A stretch of DNA of 64,000 bases, taken from assembly GCA_963573385.1 (NCBI GenBank), contig CAUYLG010039287.1, forward strand, positions 51,621-115,620, written 5' to 3'. Both the position numbers and the translations under genes were made by a program. The stretch comes from Cacajao melanocephalus (taxonomy: Eukaryota; Chordata; Mammalia; Primates; Pitheciidae). The first letter of the stretch is position 1, and each line of letters begins with the position of its first letter. The notes beneath the pieces are model-generated. The model had not been told where the DNA came from. It saw only the letters and a program-made list of their open reading frames with translations, and did not search any database. This document shows positions 26,272 through 43,500 of this stretch, piece after piece.

Positions 26272-26491
26272 CTATTTTTCTATCTAAAAGAACTGTTAAG
26301 ACTAGAAATAAAAGCAACAAGAAAACAGAAGGCACCACAGCTGTCTGTCGATGCAAGGATGGAAAGTGTCTTTGAAGTATTAAAGACTGATATTGGATGG
26401 AGCCTGATGGGAAATGACAACCCCATGGCTCCGGCATCTGCTTCAACAGATGCCTTCTGCAATGACAGGTGATTTCTTGATTCAGTATTCC
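26272..26491 (-). other. candidate orphan exon A, encodes a transmembrane-like segment
   Basis: Minus strand. The donor AAAATAG|GTAAGG is near consensus; a possible acceptor is CACCCTTCTAG|G at 26492-26493. The frame is open across all 220 nt. Its first ATG (26437-26435, weak context) gives 55 codons plus one base: MPEPWGCHFPSGS, then a hydrophobic AVVPSVFLLLLFLVLTVLL at residues 33-51, then DRKI. It exits in phase 1, in register with exon B, to give a type-II-membrane-like chain. A second frame is also largely open here, which weakens the case. Confidence 0.28.
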
Positions 26492-27289
26492 CTAGAAGGG
26501 TGGTGTGCAGGACAAAATAATAAACAGTCCATAATATTGAGACCTAGTTGAATGAGTAAGATGTATGGATTGCAGAATTTCTAAGCTACTCTATGATGAA
26601 TTAAAATATTAACCGTAAGTTCAGTGGAGAGAAAAAAACAACTTGTAAAGTAGACTTTGGAAAAAATGAAGAAAAAAATGTTTCAAAGTTAACAATTATG
26701 AGAAACATTAACAAGCAGATCTCACTGACCTGAAGCAACTAATAATGAAAGGCTCATTTTGAGCACAGGCACTTTGAGAAGCAAAGGTGCAAACTAAAAC
26801 AGATATTGCAAGGGGAAACCACAGCTGCTAACCAGAGGGCAGATAGGTGCGTGCTCAGTGAGGAAAGGACTGTGAGACTTGGAACAATTAAGCCACATGG
26901 AAAGACAAGACTTTATTTAAAAGAAGAGGGACGGGCAGCTCTAAGCAGAGATATCTGTAGGACATTCTAGGAAGTTTTTCAGTTTCACCAAGAAATAATG
27001 ACTACTGAATCACTGTAATGGCATTCAAACATCAAAGTGATATTTAAGAAAGGTACTATACTTCAATCCTTATAAAATTTATTTTAATTTTGTCATTTCA
27101 AATCAATGCACTATTACTTATCAAATGGCTATTGAATAACTGTACTTTCAAAAGACAAATAATATTACTTTATCACATAACTTTTACTAAAATAAAATCC
27201 AGATGTAGGAAAAAGATAAACATGAAAATGAACCTTTAAGCAAAACATTATAGTGACTAGTCACCTAATATTAGAATGGGGAAGGACTT
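26492..27289. other. LRCH2 intron 1, no gene seen
   Basis: AT-rich; no recognised repeat and no further candidate exon. Confidence 0.4.
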
Positions 27290-28510
27290 TCAAAGTGTTA
27301 ATATAAAGAAAGAATTCACACATGAAAGATTTCTAGGTTAAGCTACATAAAAAGAAAGAAAAACTTCAGTCTATCAAAAAACAAAAAGATACCCACAACT
27401 CATAGGTAAAACCTGGGCCAAGGACATAAACAGTTTCAAAAATGAAAACTGTTAATGATCAAGACACATATGAAAATATTTTCAACCTCACTGTAATCAA
27501 AATAAATGTTAAAATTATAACATAATTCGGCCAGGTGCAGTGGCTCATTTCTGTATTCTCAGCACTTTGGGAGGTTGACGCCAGAGGATCACTTGAAGTC
27601 AGGAGTTCAAGACCAGCCTGGCCAATATGATGAAACCTCTTCTCTATTAAAAATAAAAATTTTTTTTAAAAATTAGCCAAGTGAGGTGGTATGCACTTAT
27701 AGTCCCAGATACTCAGGAGACTGAGGAAAGAGAATCACTTGAACCCAGGAGGCAGAGGTTGCAGTGAGCCAAGATCGCGCTACTGAACTCTAGCCTGGGT
27801 AACATGGATGACAGAGCAAGACCCTATCTCAAAAAAAAAAAAAAAAAACCATAATTCATTCATCAAATTTAAAGGTTTTTTTGGTGTTGGCAAGGCTATT
27901 TTGAATTAGACACTTCTATACATCATTGGTGGGAATACAAAATGAAGTAACTTTTCTGGAGTACAATTTGGCAAAGTGAATCAAGGTCCTTAACACTGTT
28001 CATAATCATTGATCTAATAATTCAACTTCTAGCAATTTTCAATTGAAACCCAATAGAGATATGTAAAAAATATGCATACTTCAGGATTATTTAGAATAGT
28101 AAAAAATTAGAAACAACTTAAATGTCCGACAATAAGATAAAGGCTAAACAAATTTTTATATCCTTAACATGGAATATCCTGTAGCCTTTAAAAATAGTAT
28201 TATAGGTTCGATTCCTTAGTATGGAAAAACGCTCACAGTATAACAACTAGGGCATTTAAAATATAAAACTATATACACCAAATTCCTCAATCGTCTCCTT
28301 TAAAAATGTATATTTTATACACTCCTACATAAATCTATAAAGAGCTATAAGTATGTGCAAGGGGATGAGGGCTGGGAATATAAAGGAAATTTACCAAAAT
28401 ATTAATGTTTATTCAAGGTTGCTAGAATGAGAAGTAATTTGTATTTTCTTCCCTACACGTGTATTTTCCAAATTTTCTACAATAAGCAAGCACCACTTTT
28501 GTTATAAGAA
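27290..28510 (+). mobile_element. old L1 (L1M-like) ORF2 3' end, split by an Alu
   Basis: Degraded L1 text (atgaaaatattttcaacctc; ttggtgggaatacaaaatga; gaaacaacttaaatgtccga). The Alu 27529-27848 divides it with a cataattc duplication at 27521-27528 and 27850-27857. Confidence 0.7.
27529..27848 (+). repeat. Alu inside the L1
   Basis: Full dimer with an expanded middle A/T linker. Target-site duplication cataattc on both sides. Confidence 0.92.
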
Positions 28511-28989
28511 AAACATGACAGTACACTATTTTAAATATGTGAACAGACATTTTTCAAAAGAAGACATACAAATGGCCAACAAGCATACGAAAAAATGCTC
28601 AACATCACTAAGCATCAGAGAAATGCAAATTAAAACAGACAAAATTTTGAGATGGACAATGTACCACCCTATACCAGTCAGAATGGCTATTACTAAAGAG
28701 TCAGAAAATAACAGTTGGTGAGGATGCAAAGAAAAGGGAATATTTATATATCGTTAGTTGGAATGTAAATTAGTACAACCCCTGGGGAAAACAGTATGAC
28801 AATTTCTCAAAGAACTAAAAATAGAACTACCATTCCATCTGGCAATTCCACTACTAGGTATCTGCCCAAAGAAAAGAAATCATTATATTAAAAAGATACC
28901 TGCACTTATATGTTTATCGCAGCACTATTCACAATAGCTAAGATAAGGAATCAAGCTAAGTGTCCATCAATGGATGACTCGGTTAAAAA

Positions 28990-29203
28990 CTAGCCCAGCC
29001 AACATGGTGAAACCCCATCTCTACTAAAAAAGTACAAAAATTAGTTGGACATGGTGGCAGGCGCCTGTAATCTAAGCTACTTAGGAGGCTGGGGCAGGAG
29101 AATTGCTTGACCCCAGGAGTCAAAGGTTGCAGTGAGCTGAGATCACACCACTGCACTCCAGCCTGAGTAACAGAGTGAGGCTCCATCTCAAAGAAAAAAA
29201 AAA
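28990..29203 (+). repeat. Alu, 5'-truncated, in L1
   Basis: Starts at agcccagccaacatggtgaa and ends in a poly(A). Confidence 0.88.
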
Positions 29204-29299
29204 ATGTGGCATATATATGTATACATACATATATGGGTATACACACACACACACACACACACACCCCATGGAATGCTACTCAGCCATAAAAAATAATAA

Positions 29300-29629
<330 letters not shown>

Positions 29630-29921
29630 TAGAACTAGAGGCATTATCTTTGAAATAACTCATAAACAGAAAGTCAAATACCACATGTTCTCACTTATAA
29701 GTGGGAGCTAAATAATGTGTGCACATGGACATAGACAGTGGAATAATAGACACTGGAGACTCAGAAACGTAGGAGGGTAGGAGGGAGTTGAGGGGTGAGA
29801 AATTACCTAATAGGTACAATGTACGCTATTCAAGTGGTTACACTAATAGCCTAGACATCATTACTACGTAATATATCCATGTAACCAAACTACACTTATA
29901 CCCCCAAACCCATAAAAATAT

Positions 29922-30750
29922 TGTTTTATTATACTTGAAGTTCTGGGACACATGTACAGAACGTGCAGGTTTGTTACATAGGTATACATGTGCCATGGTG
30001 GTTTGCTGAACCCATCAACCCGCCATCCACATTAGGTATTTCTCCTAATGCTATCCCTCCCCAGCCCCCCACCCCTCAACAGGCCCCAGTGTGTGCTGTT
30101 CCCCTCCCTGTGTCCATGTGTTCTCATTGTTCAACTCCCATTTATGAGTGAGAACATGCAGTGTTTGGTTTTCTGTTCCTGTGTTAGTTTGCTGAAAATC
30201 ACGGTTTCCAGCTTCATCCATATCCCTGCAAAGGAAATGAACTTATCCTTTTTTATGTCTGCATAGTACTCCACGGTGTATATGTGCCACATTTTCTATC
30301 ATTGATGGGCATTTGGATTGGTTACAAGTCTTTGCTATTGTGAACAGTGCGGCAATAAACATACATGTGCATGTGTCTTTATAGTAGAATGATTTATAAT
30401 CCTTAGGGTATATACCCAGTAATGGGATTGCTGGGTCAAATGGTATTTCTGGTTCTAGATCCTTGAGGAATCGCCACACTGTCTTCCATAATAGTTGAAC
30501 TAATTTACACTCCCACCAACAGGGTAAAAGCATTCCTATTCCTCCACATCCTCTCCAACATCTGTTGTTTCCAGACTTTTTAATGATCGCCATTCTCACT
30601 GGCATAAGATGGTTATCTCATTACGGTTACGATTTGCATTTCTCTAATGACCAGTGATGATGAGCTTTTTTTCTTATGTTTCCTTGCCACATACATGTCC
30701 TCTTTTGAGAAGTGTCTGTTCATATCCTTTGCCTAGTTTTTTTATGGGGT
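29922..30750 (-). mobile_element. L1 3' end, antisense, primate type
   Basis: Reverse complement of the L1 3' UTR and ORF2 C-terminus. The 30243-30605 minus-strand frame (120 codons) carries the ORF2p C-terminal motifs FDPAIPLLGIYPKD and [10 protein letters not shown]. It lies tail-to-tail with the L1 ending at about 29920 and is cut at 30750 by an Alu 3' fragment. Confidence 0.88.
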
Positions 30751-30822
30751 TGCAGTGAGCCAAGATTGGACCACAGCACTCCAGCCTGAGCAACAGAGGG
30801 AAACCCTGTCTCAAAAAATTAA
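30751..30822 (+). repeat. Alu 3'-end fragment
   Basis: gcagtgagccaagattggac to ccctgtctcaaaaaattaaa, about 70 bp. It is joined directly to truncated L1 with no 5' part. Confidence 0.8.
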
Positions 30823-33800
30823 AAAGTAAATGAATTAATTAATTAACTAAACGAAATCATGCTTTCATGTAACTTATTTTTTAAAGCAAAAAAAAAAAAA
30901 CCTAACATCTGAATTGTTATGATTAGTCTGACTAATGAAGTAAGCAATGGCAAAACATGTATCTTGCTTTCTTTGCTTTGTGCAAGGAAAGAATTCAAGA
31001 TGGAATTTTGTCCAATTCTTTTTTCAAAATGCCAAGAACCTGGACACCTTCCACTGGTAACAGTTTGACTTTGATCTTTCTGCTTAGGTCAACCAGCCAC
31101 TGAAAATCAAGTAGATCTGTGTATACAATATACATTTTATTTGCATGTTAAGATACCTTAGTACCTTTCTACACATGAGAAAGGAAAGTCTAATATAATA
31201 TGAGAAAGGTCTGCATCAAACTGACTCTCCAGGACAACTTAAGCAGGCTTCAGATTGCAAAACAAAAGTAGTCCTTGAGAAGAGAGGGAGAAAAAAACCA
31301 ACTGCAAGCCACTGTACTAAATAAAACTAATTGCTTTATCTCTGATTTATCCAGATTAAGACTAATTTTATAGCTGCATGCTGAACCCCTAAAACAATAC
31401 TGTATTTAGAGAGCAAGGACCATCCTTACTTGAGCTATTTAATAGCAAAGTATTAAACACTGGATCCTGAAATTAAAAGCAATTTACAGTAAATTGACCA
31501 AATAAAAAGTAATGACAAATTCCTTAAACTGGTCCAAAAAAAAAATCCCATTTGTTTACAGTAAATGGTCAAGCACAGTGGCAGCTGCCAGTAAGACCAA
31601 ATGGATTCAGACAGTTTATTAGTAACACAGACAGAGAAAGCATGATCAGCATGGTGTAAATTCCCCATGTCCCTAATCCTACAGGACAAACCCAAACTGG
31701 AGGGACTAAATGAAAGACAACACCACAGTGGGTTGCTCTGTTCTTGAGGAGTCAACTCTAGACTGCAGCTATGTCATTTTATAGTCACAACAGTGCCTGA
31801 AGGAAAGTCCCATGCCTCACCAGAATAAAAATAGGAGATATAAGCTGCCTTGAGGCAGCCTCCTACAAGACAGAGAGGTGGATAAGAAATGGCCTTGTGA
31901 CAGCTCCTCACAAGTCTGTCTATCTTACCATGTACCAAAAAGGATCACAGAGTATTCCCCCAAGACTTGAGACAGATTGTGGTTGAACCTTGCCTATGCG
32001 GCCTATGTGGGAACATGCAAGATCACCAAAGCACCATGGCAGAGCAATTCTCCTACACACAAATAGTACAGAAAGTCAGTATATAAAATTGTTACACTAT
32101 TTCCGATTATTTAAAGTTCAAAAATTAGACAAGCATCTATTATAAACTATTGCAGAGAGTCATATCATTGAACCAAACACTATCAAGAATTTATATATAG
32201 ATGCATTATCTGTCCTAAAGAAGTTTAAATTTCTCTAAGGAGAAAGCAATGTAAACCAAGAGCACAATTGCACCTAGTTGTTTATTCATATTAAACAGTA
32301 ACTTAAACATCTAACGATAGAGGAATGGTTAAATAAATTATGGTGCCTCCATATATTTTTCTTCAGTGAACAGTGGCATAAGGATAATGTTCTGAAAGAA
32401 CAATGTAGAAGAAGAGTACACAATAGACTATGATAGATGTTTAAGGCAACAATATTATATTGATAAATATGAGAAAATTTAGTCATTCATTAGGTGATGA
32501 GGCTTTTTGCAAGAGAAGAAGTAGTGAATACGGAGAGCTGTTGTGAGTGTCTTTAACCTCTGATCCTACTAAGGATGATAAATTTCGTAAGTGAAAGGTA
32601 GCAGATCCTGGGATCTTAACTTTGCCTGTGGCAAATGGAGGCAAGCAGACAGTAAGAGGACAAAGTAAGACCAAGACATGCTAAAACACAATTTTAAATA
32701 ATTTAGAGCTATACTACTGAGAAAACTCCTAAACCTAATCATCAAATGTCCATTTATCTCTCAATTTTTCCTGGACTACATCTACAAATATGATTTTCAA
32801 AATATAATTTGTTAAATGAACATATTAATCCTAAAACATTTTGTAATTTAGTATTTTCAATGTCAAACTTATTTAACATCATAAACAGTACTTTCAAATC
32901 AATTTTAATGAATAGCTACTGTAAATGTTTTTAAACAGCCAGCTACTCTTAAATAAAAAGATATCTAGTGGCATAGTATAAGAATATATCAAAACTATAG
33001 CAAATGTCCGAACTGTTAAAGTTTAATACTCATATCTCTGCTTATGAAGCAATAACAAGCTATTTCTTTTTCCTTTCTAATTTTTTTTCGTTTTTAAAAA
33101 TAACAAGACAATAAAAACAAAAATCAAGGAAACAATGAAAGGTCCAAATGTATACCCTGGAAGACAGGGTATATATTTTTGAAGCAGTGGAAAACACAAA
33201 AAGCAAAGGGACAAATTGTGCAGGGACCCAAAAAGGCACCCATGGCAAGAAGCAGACTTAGTTGAACAAAACATGCTAAACAACTACTATGTACCACACA
33301 CTGTACTATTAGCTACTGGAGTGGCAACAGAGTCACTATACTCAAATAATTCTAAATCCAATAAAAAGAGAAGTGCAAACAAATAACCCGTATTTCTTTA
33401 ACTAAACAATGCATATTTTCTTCTAATGCTAACATTTCTGAAATGTGTATGCATTTACTGTAGTGGTGTTTATTTGTCAATAAAGTTATTAAATTGATGG
33501 TGCATGCTAGGGTGAAGAAAATATATTCACTGCAATACTAAATCACAGTGACTAGAATAGAGGTATAGAGTAATCACTGTATGTAGAAGATGAGGGGAAA
33601 GGGGAAAAAGATAAAGGCCTTATGTCGGATACAAAGAATCAACAGGAGTTCAAGAGGTGGAAAGCAGAAAAAGGATATTAACAAAAGAAAAAACCCTGAG
33701 GCATGGAACAGCATGATACTTTCAATGAGCAACACATATTATAGTTTGACAGACTGGATATAGAGGTCCAAGGCAGTATGAGACTAAACTGAAGTGCCGG

Positions 33801-33840
33801 TAGGTCAGGAATGCAGAGTGGGTTCATCTTATATTCAAAA
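30823..33840. other. LRCH2 intron 1, no gene seen
   Basis: Mostly unique. Possible old L1 text at about 32300-32480 (gaggaatggttaaataaatt) and an antisense L2-like end at about 33263-33330. Minus-strand frames near 31453-31755, 32483-32674 and 33060-33283 show no conserved domain that I can defend. An old unidentified repeat (same family as 3720-4260) may span 33500-33830. Confidence 0.4.
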
Positions 33841-36500
<2,660 letters not shown>

Positions 36501-37090
36501 ATAAGGAAATAAGATTCTGAAACATATTGTTTGACAACTGGCTACTGGTGTTTTAGTAACATGTGACAATCAGAATTGCACATTGGAAAGAATGGTTTAG
36601 CTACAGTGTGAAGGGCTAACTAATTGAAGTTGAAGAAAACTTGAGGCAGAGAGATCATTTAGGAAACTATTGACAGATCCAGTTAAAGGTGAGGAATTGA
36701 GGAGAATCTCAAGGATGACATTGCAAATTAATAGGAAGGAAACTGATTGGAAAGCTATTCAAAGAGTTACGTCCAACAGGCCTTAGTCCCTCACTAGATA
36801 TAGAGGGTGAGGGAAAGGGAAGACTGAAGAATAACTCCCAAATCTTAGATCTGGGTAACAAGGGGGCCTAGAGTGAATAACAGGAGTTCATTATTTGACA
36901 AGCTGAGTTTGAGGAGACTCTGAGATATCAGTATTCATGTGGTTTTCTCCGTCTAAGCATAACTATAAAATCTGAGCCCTCCTCTTTAAAGGCCAATCCT
37001 CCAACTTCTGTATAAAGCCCACCTCTGCTGTTCCAACAACCCAATCAAATGTCATCTCTCCTTCTTTGAACCTGGGCTGCACTTTCCATT
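36501..37090. other. old unidentified repeat and unique sequence
   Basis: gactgaagaataactcccaa and ggtgaggaattgagg-type text belong to the same unidentified old repeat as 3720-4260. No gene is seen. Confidence 0.35.
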
Positions 37091-37097
37091 TATCTTA

Positions 37098-37505
37098 CTC
37101 TAACCCAGGGTTTCTCAACCTTGGCACCATAGGCATTTAGACAAGGCAAGTCTTTGTTGTATGGGGTCGTGCTTTTCCTTGCAGGATGCTTGGCAGCATC
37201 CCTTGCCTCTACCCACTAGATGTCAGTAGCAACCCCCAAATTGTGATAATAAAAAATGTCTTCAGCCAGGCGTGGTGGTGTGGGCCTATAGTCCAAGCTA
37301 CGCAGCAGGCTGAGGCAGGAGATCGCTTGAGCACCAGAGTTAGAGTCTGTGAACAGTTACTATATTCCAGCCCAGGCAACATAGCCAGGGCAACATAGCA
37401 AGACCCTGTCTCTTAAAAAAAAAAAAAAGTCTCCAGATACTGCCAAATATCCCCTGGAGGAAACCTCTCCAACCCTACTCTTCCCCACATTGAAAACTAC
37501 TGATC
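37098..37505 (+). mobile_element. MER5A-like hAT-Charlie element split by an Alu monomer
   Basis: gggtttctcaaccttggcac, ctacccactagatgtcagta and gtctccagatactgccaaat follow the MER5A order. An Alu-like monomer (37263-37428) sits inside it, with related bases (tgtcttcag / agtctccag) on each side. Confidence 0.72.
37263..37428 (+). repeat. Alu monomer-like fragment
   Basis: ccaggcgtggtggtgtgggc to a poly(A) of about 14 bases. Single-monomer length. Confidence 0.75.
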
Positions 37506-40500
37506 TAGGATATAATAAGTATATGAGTTCTTACTTTAAACCATTATGAAATCACTAACTCACTGAAAACTGCAACTTTACAACCTTTACAAAATATCAA
37601 TATGACAAATCTATTCTTACATACTCATTAAGGCAGTTTAAGGACACAGTTATCTGTGTTTAATTTACTATTTCTAAATTCACAAATACCTTTCAATGTA
37701 ATTATTTTCCATTGACATAAACATCCCCAACCAATTAGCTCAAAGTACTAAGGATTTACATATTGCAATTATTTTTTTAAAAAGTGAAAAACTCTAGACT
37801 ACACATACTAGATTCTCTTAGGAACATAATTGTTAACAAAAAGCCATTTCTGAGTGAAACCCAAATTTGCAAATGTTCTAGAATTGGTTAGTCTCCACAC
37901 GGTTCAAAGAAAAGTTTATGTCATAGTTATCTTATGTCTATCTCTTGTCACCTTGAATTTCTAATATTCTACTGAGACAAGTAATTAATTTAAAAATAAA
38001 GTGACAACATTATCACAAATTATAAAAGACTACACAGAATCAAGTGACCATGAAAAGGAAAGAACTTACTTTCTTACTTGGAAAAAACTTTTCCTTAAAA
38101 AATTGGATATAAAAAAATACATTAGAAAGTATCCACTGTTGAATTATCCATTACAGTCCATTGACGGGTATACTGTTAACGGAATGTTATCAATTTACAT
38201 GAAACAAGAGAAATGTAAAGATTAAAAATTACAGTTTGACCTTTAGCAGATTGAATGCACTAGTTGAAAGTGAGAGTAAACATAAATTTATCTTGTTATT
38301 AAACTGGCTTATACAGTTTTCTTTTATTACATTAAATGGTTCCCTGGCGTGTAAGGTATTTTTTTGTATAAAAGAGAAGCAGACAACCCTTTCTGAAATT
38401 TTCCAGATAACTGATTATAAGAGTATTACAATGTTTTAAGAAGTACCCAAATTCACCCAAAGTGTAGAGAAATAGAGAAAACTAAAAGATTTCCCTTTCT
38501 AGGTCATGATGATAACCAGCCTCTGCAGAATGGGGAAGTGGGTATCATACACTTAAGGCATTTCACAGACTGGGCTGCTAGGTTGAGCTGGGAGAACAAT
38601 ATGCCTCTTTTGCAAAGTTTCACTGTGTGCCTTGGAACTTAAACAAATGCCACCTCCCAGTAAATCAATTTTGTAAGTCTTCAATTATTTTTATTTGTAG
38701 TAAATGTCCCTAGAAATACTTCTTATGTTCTCAATGAGGTTCTGGATCTTGTCTACATTTATGCCAAATAAATACATCAGAATTTATATCACAAATAATC
38801 TAAATTGAAATATTATATTTAAACCTTAAGCAAAAGTATTCCACTAACCCCAATTTTAAAATATCCCAATCAACCACTTCTGTTCTCATACCTGTCATGC
38901 AACAAATACCTAAACTAATTTTTCACAAAGCTTTCTCAAACTAAATTAATCCCTCGAAAATTAAGCCTTATGCCACAGCTCCATATCTCTTATTTGTACA
39001 GGGTATTGAAGTATACTATTTTGGATACTGTTATATATTATAATGAAATTCTATTCTAATGGTTATATTATTGTACACACTTGACTATTTTATAAACCCT
39101 TTAAGAACAAAAACCATGTCTCTTTCTATCAGCCATAATCATGTTTCCAAAGTTGAAAGTTCAATAAATGCTTGCTTAATGAATCTATTCTAAAACCATA
39201 AGAAAGGCATGATAGCTATGCAAATACACACAAAACAAAACACATCATACCACAAATAAAAACGATATAAACTATAAAGTTAAATAAGCATTGAATTTTC
39301 AGAATAAATAACCTATTTATTGGCACGGTGTTTAATAACAGCTTTTTTAAAAAGAGAGAATGTGTTACAGTGGAAATAACGCTAGGATAGCTCTGGAGTT
39401 GAAAAGCCTAGGCTCTGACCCACACACTCTGCAAGACTCACCATTTAACTTTGGACAAATCACTTAACCTCTCTCAATCTCAAGGAGCAATTACTGTGTA
39501 CTCTGCCAAGCTTACAGGGTTATTATTAGAATACAATAGGATAATATATATGAAAATATATATGAAAGTACTTAGAAATTTATGAAGAGTTATATAATTG
39601 GTATTATCTTAATGATGAATGTACCCTTCAATTAAAGATAACATTTTATTTAAATGAAAGAAATTAAGGGATAACTATTTATGCTGTAGAACTTATCACT
39701 GAATAAATCACTACAAGGTTCAGTAATTCAGATTCAATCTATAGCAACTAAAATATGAGTCAACTGTCAAAAATGTGCTTCACAGTTGATTTTTCAAGAA
39801 GATATTTATTACACAAAATAAGGCAGATATTTGAATAATGTCACAAAATCACAATCATGAGCTCATTCCACTAAATGCATTGAGAGGAGCTTCACCTAAT
39901 AAAACCAAATGCTGTGTTCATCTGGCTCCATTTTATAACCTGATACAATGCACCATGTCCTACAGTTGAAAAGGTGAACCCGCACATGTAGGAAATACTA
40001 GAGTTGACTCCTGGTTTACAGGAAAACACGTGATTATCCAGGACACGGCACAGTCTGATATAAGAATTCCTAAATCTGTTTCACAGACCTACTGATCATG
40101 TACATAAACAGGTATAAAGAAGCAGAGGGAGCAGCTGCATGTAGGCTGAAACATATCCACTTATTTGTAGCACTGGTAACAGAGTCAACTAAGCAAGGTT
40201 TCAGGATTTGTTTGGGTAACTATTAAATTCACTTTCAAGTCAACAAATTATCACAGTGTCCTGAGCAACCAAAAAGTTCTACGCAATTTCCCTTCATCTT
40301 GTCAAATCTACCTACAGACCATCTCAGAGAAGACATTATAGCAAGAGTCAGCTACTTTATTGAAATGGGTTACCAACTTTCTGATCCCTGTTTTATGTCC
40401 TTATGTGAGTGAAAATTTTAATCGAGGAGTATCTGGAAGGGAGATCTACTCAAAAACGTCATGAATCTCCAGTCACCAATTGGAGATTCAAGTAAATCAG

Positions 40501-43500
40501 CAAACTCCCACTTTTAAATGTTAATCTCCTAGAGAGGCTGCCATAAACATTTACCTGAGCTCGATTCCAAAAATGTAAGGGGAGTGAGGCTGAAGAGAGA
40601 AAGAGAAAGGAGAAAAGCATGATGGGGACAAAGGGAGGAGGCAAGTGAAGAACAGACACTAGAAATGCGGAGAGAGGTAAAAAGACACCAAAGATAAACT
40701 CTGCTAACAGCTGCCTACAATCCATTTTTCCTCATAGCAAGCCTGTTAGCAGAGAAAAGATTTTGCTGCTATATGTTTGAGGGGCACCATTTTCTTCATG
40801 TAAATTTATCAAACAATCTGAATCAATTCTTAAGTACTTAGTTCCTAGTTTTGGTTTTGACTCTCTTGACAAGTGGCTTTAAGGTTAATAACTAAACTTT
40901 TATCAATGTTCTCATTCACTCAAAGAACAAATATTTCTTGAGTGCTTAAAAAATAAACCATTGTAGGGTTTCTTAGCCCTGAGTGCACATTAGAATCACC
41001 TGGGAAGATTTTTTTTTTTCTTAAGTTCCCTGGCCCCTGAGATTCTGATTTAATTGGTCTAGGGTGGGATCCAGGCAGGGTTAAAAAAAAAAAAATCTCC
41101 CTTGCAATTGTAATGTGCAGCCAGGGTAGAGAACCAGGCATCTATTTCATCTTAATGCAAAAACCTTCCCCACTTTTTTTGGTATCAATTTCAATTTCTC
41201 CTTATTCAATCTTGTTTCACCCAGATTCTCACCACCTCTAGTTTAGATTAACATTAACCACTTCTTAGCTATTTTCCCTTCCTCCTGTCTCTTCCCAATG
41301 CAATAAACCATTATATGCTCGTCTAAATAATCAGTTTGGTTTTGAAACATTATCCCACTAAGAGTCATTTTAGGTATAACAATATCACCAAACAGGTCAT
41401 TTTCATCAAATAGACAATATACTGTAAGTGTGTTTCTGTATGTACGTGTGTGTATGTACATATGCATGTATAATCTCAAACACGCTCTAGCTCTATTTTT
41501 CCTCAACTCCAATGTACCTGCCTTCATTTACACATAATAAATAATGGTCTCTTTACATTCAAAAATACTGCCCCTAAAATTTCCATGGCTAAATTTTGTC
41601 AAAAAACAAATGGCAAATGAGTCACTCAAAGATATCTAATTTAAATGAAAAAAAAAAAAAGAGCAGCACAGATCTTGTTTACTCTGATTTTTGAAATGTT
41701 CCCACAAGAAACACTCATACAATTGAAGAGAAAAAGTAAAATGAAGCTTATGACAAACCAGTGTTTACCATGAACAGATAGGTTTCTGCTTTGTGTTGAA
41801 GCGTACCTCAGAAAACCAACTGAAGGCTTAAAAGCCAAAGCTTGTAACTGCATCAAATGATATTCATATTTATGATAAATATTATCAAATACAATAAATG
41901 AGAAGACTGAACAAGTATACGGCTTACACTCTGCCTTTAAAGGGGCTCTATTTCTTCAAAGAGACAGCAACACAGAAACATAAAAAAGAAAATAAAGCCA
42001 GCACTGCCAAGTAAGTGGTAGAGACAATGAGTGCCCCGGGAATTCAAAGAAACAGGAGATTCCTGTGGACTAAGGGAGTTGGAGACAACTTCTTGGAAGA
42101 GCTAGGGCTTGAATAAAATTAAATAGATGGAGAAAAGAGGGAAATCCCAAGCATACAGATCATCTTGTACAAAGATGAGGCAGAAATGCACAAAACATAT
42201 TTGAGAGACAGAGAGTTAATCTAGTTGAAAGAGAGGATTCTATGTGGGAGCATTTTGGGGTATAAGGTTGCAACAATAAATTGGAGCCCAACAATGAAAG
42301 CCAAGCTAGGATGCTTAAACTTTGTCCCGCAGGTAGAAGAACCCTTTGTAAGTTATGAAGAACAATAAGCAAAAAAAAAAAAAAGAATAAGAAGAAAAGA
42401 AAAAAAATCACTATAATGATGCAGTCTGAAATTGTTTTTCTTGAAGCCTTTGAAGAACACACCAAGTTGCATAATATCTTGCTAACAGTCTTAAATATGT
42501 GAACATATTATTTTGGAAATCTGTTCAGAGTGAAGGAGTAAATACTCAAACATGCTTTACAAAATACAAAATCAGTGGTCGATTACATATTCATAGTTAT
42601 TGGGATAATTCCTAAAAGAATCATTGGGTAGAAAGCTTCAATTTTAGGTTTTCCTCATCTCCCCACCTTATTCCAACACAAATACCTGGATTTAAGATCT
42701 AAAAACTGAATAAAACTGAAATTATCTTGTTCTAAAAATAACAGGTCTTTTACTACTCCTCATTATGGGTGAATTAACTTACCATATTGTTTCAAAATCA
42801 CGACATCTATTAAAATAAATTTGTGCAGGATTTATTTCAGCAAAGCAGATGAAAACAGATATAAATAACACACTTAAAGATTATGAAAAGCAAAAAAAAA
42901 CAACCTTTAATCAAATCTAAACATATCTAAAAAATCCAGCATTGGTTTATAAGAGACTGTGTTCCTAACAAAAAATGCCAGCCACAACAAAGACTACCAG
43001 AGAGTATATGAAGAACATTACAACAGCCAATTTCTCATCCAAAATGATAAGCCTTTAATCCACAACTCCATAAGGAATGGAGTTAATTTTTTCTCAAAAA
43101 TGCCCTTAAAATTCTTGGCTTTCTACTATAAAAATTAAGACTCTATGATAACTCAAAACAAGGATTAGCTTTCTTCTAGTAAGCAGACATGAAAGTGATT
43201 GATGATTTAATTTGCCACTGCAGCAAATACTAATTTAACCACCACTACCTTCTCAACAACAGGAAAATGAAAAATCTCAGTGTTTAAAGGCATACGTGAC
43301 AAGAAAGAAGCCAAGAATATCCTAGGATGATTAAACCAGACGGAAAAACCATGGCAATCCTGCTGCTGTACTCTGAAAATGGATATGCCATTCTTGCAGG
43401 CACGTATGCCTTTAAGGAATATGTAGGGATTATGATTTTTATGTTTGGTTTGGTATGATTTGGTTTGGTTTTCCAGGAAAGATGGGAAGATCCAGGAGAG

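Noticed and set aside
33060..33283. Hydrophobic minus-strand frame (GYTFGPFIVSLIFVFIVLLF) faintly like a sugar-transporter terminal helix
   Set aside because: A single short hydrophobic stretch in AT-rich DNA next to L2-like text; no flanking transporter motifs such as PETKG and no splice logic.
38001..38439. Two successive plus-strand frames of 74 and 67 codons
   Set aside because: Different frames, the first has a GTG start, composition is AT-driven, no domain.
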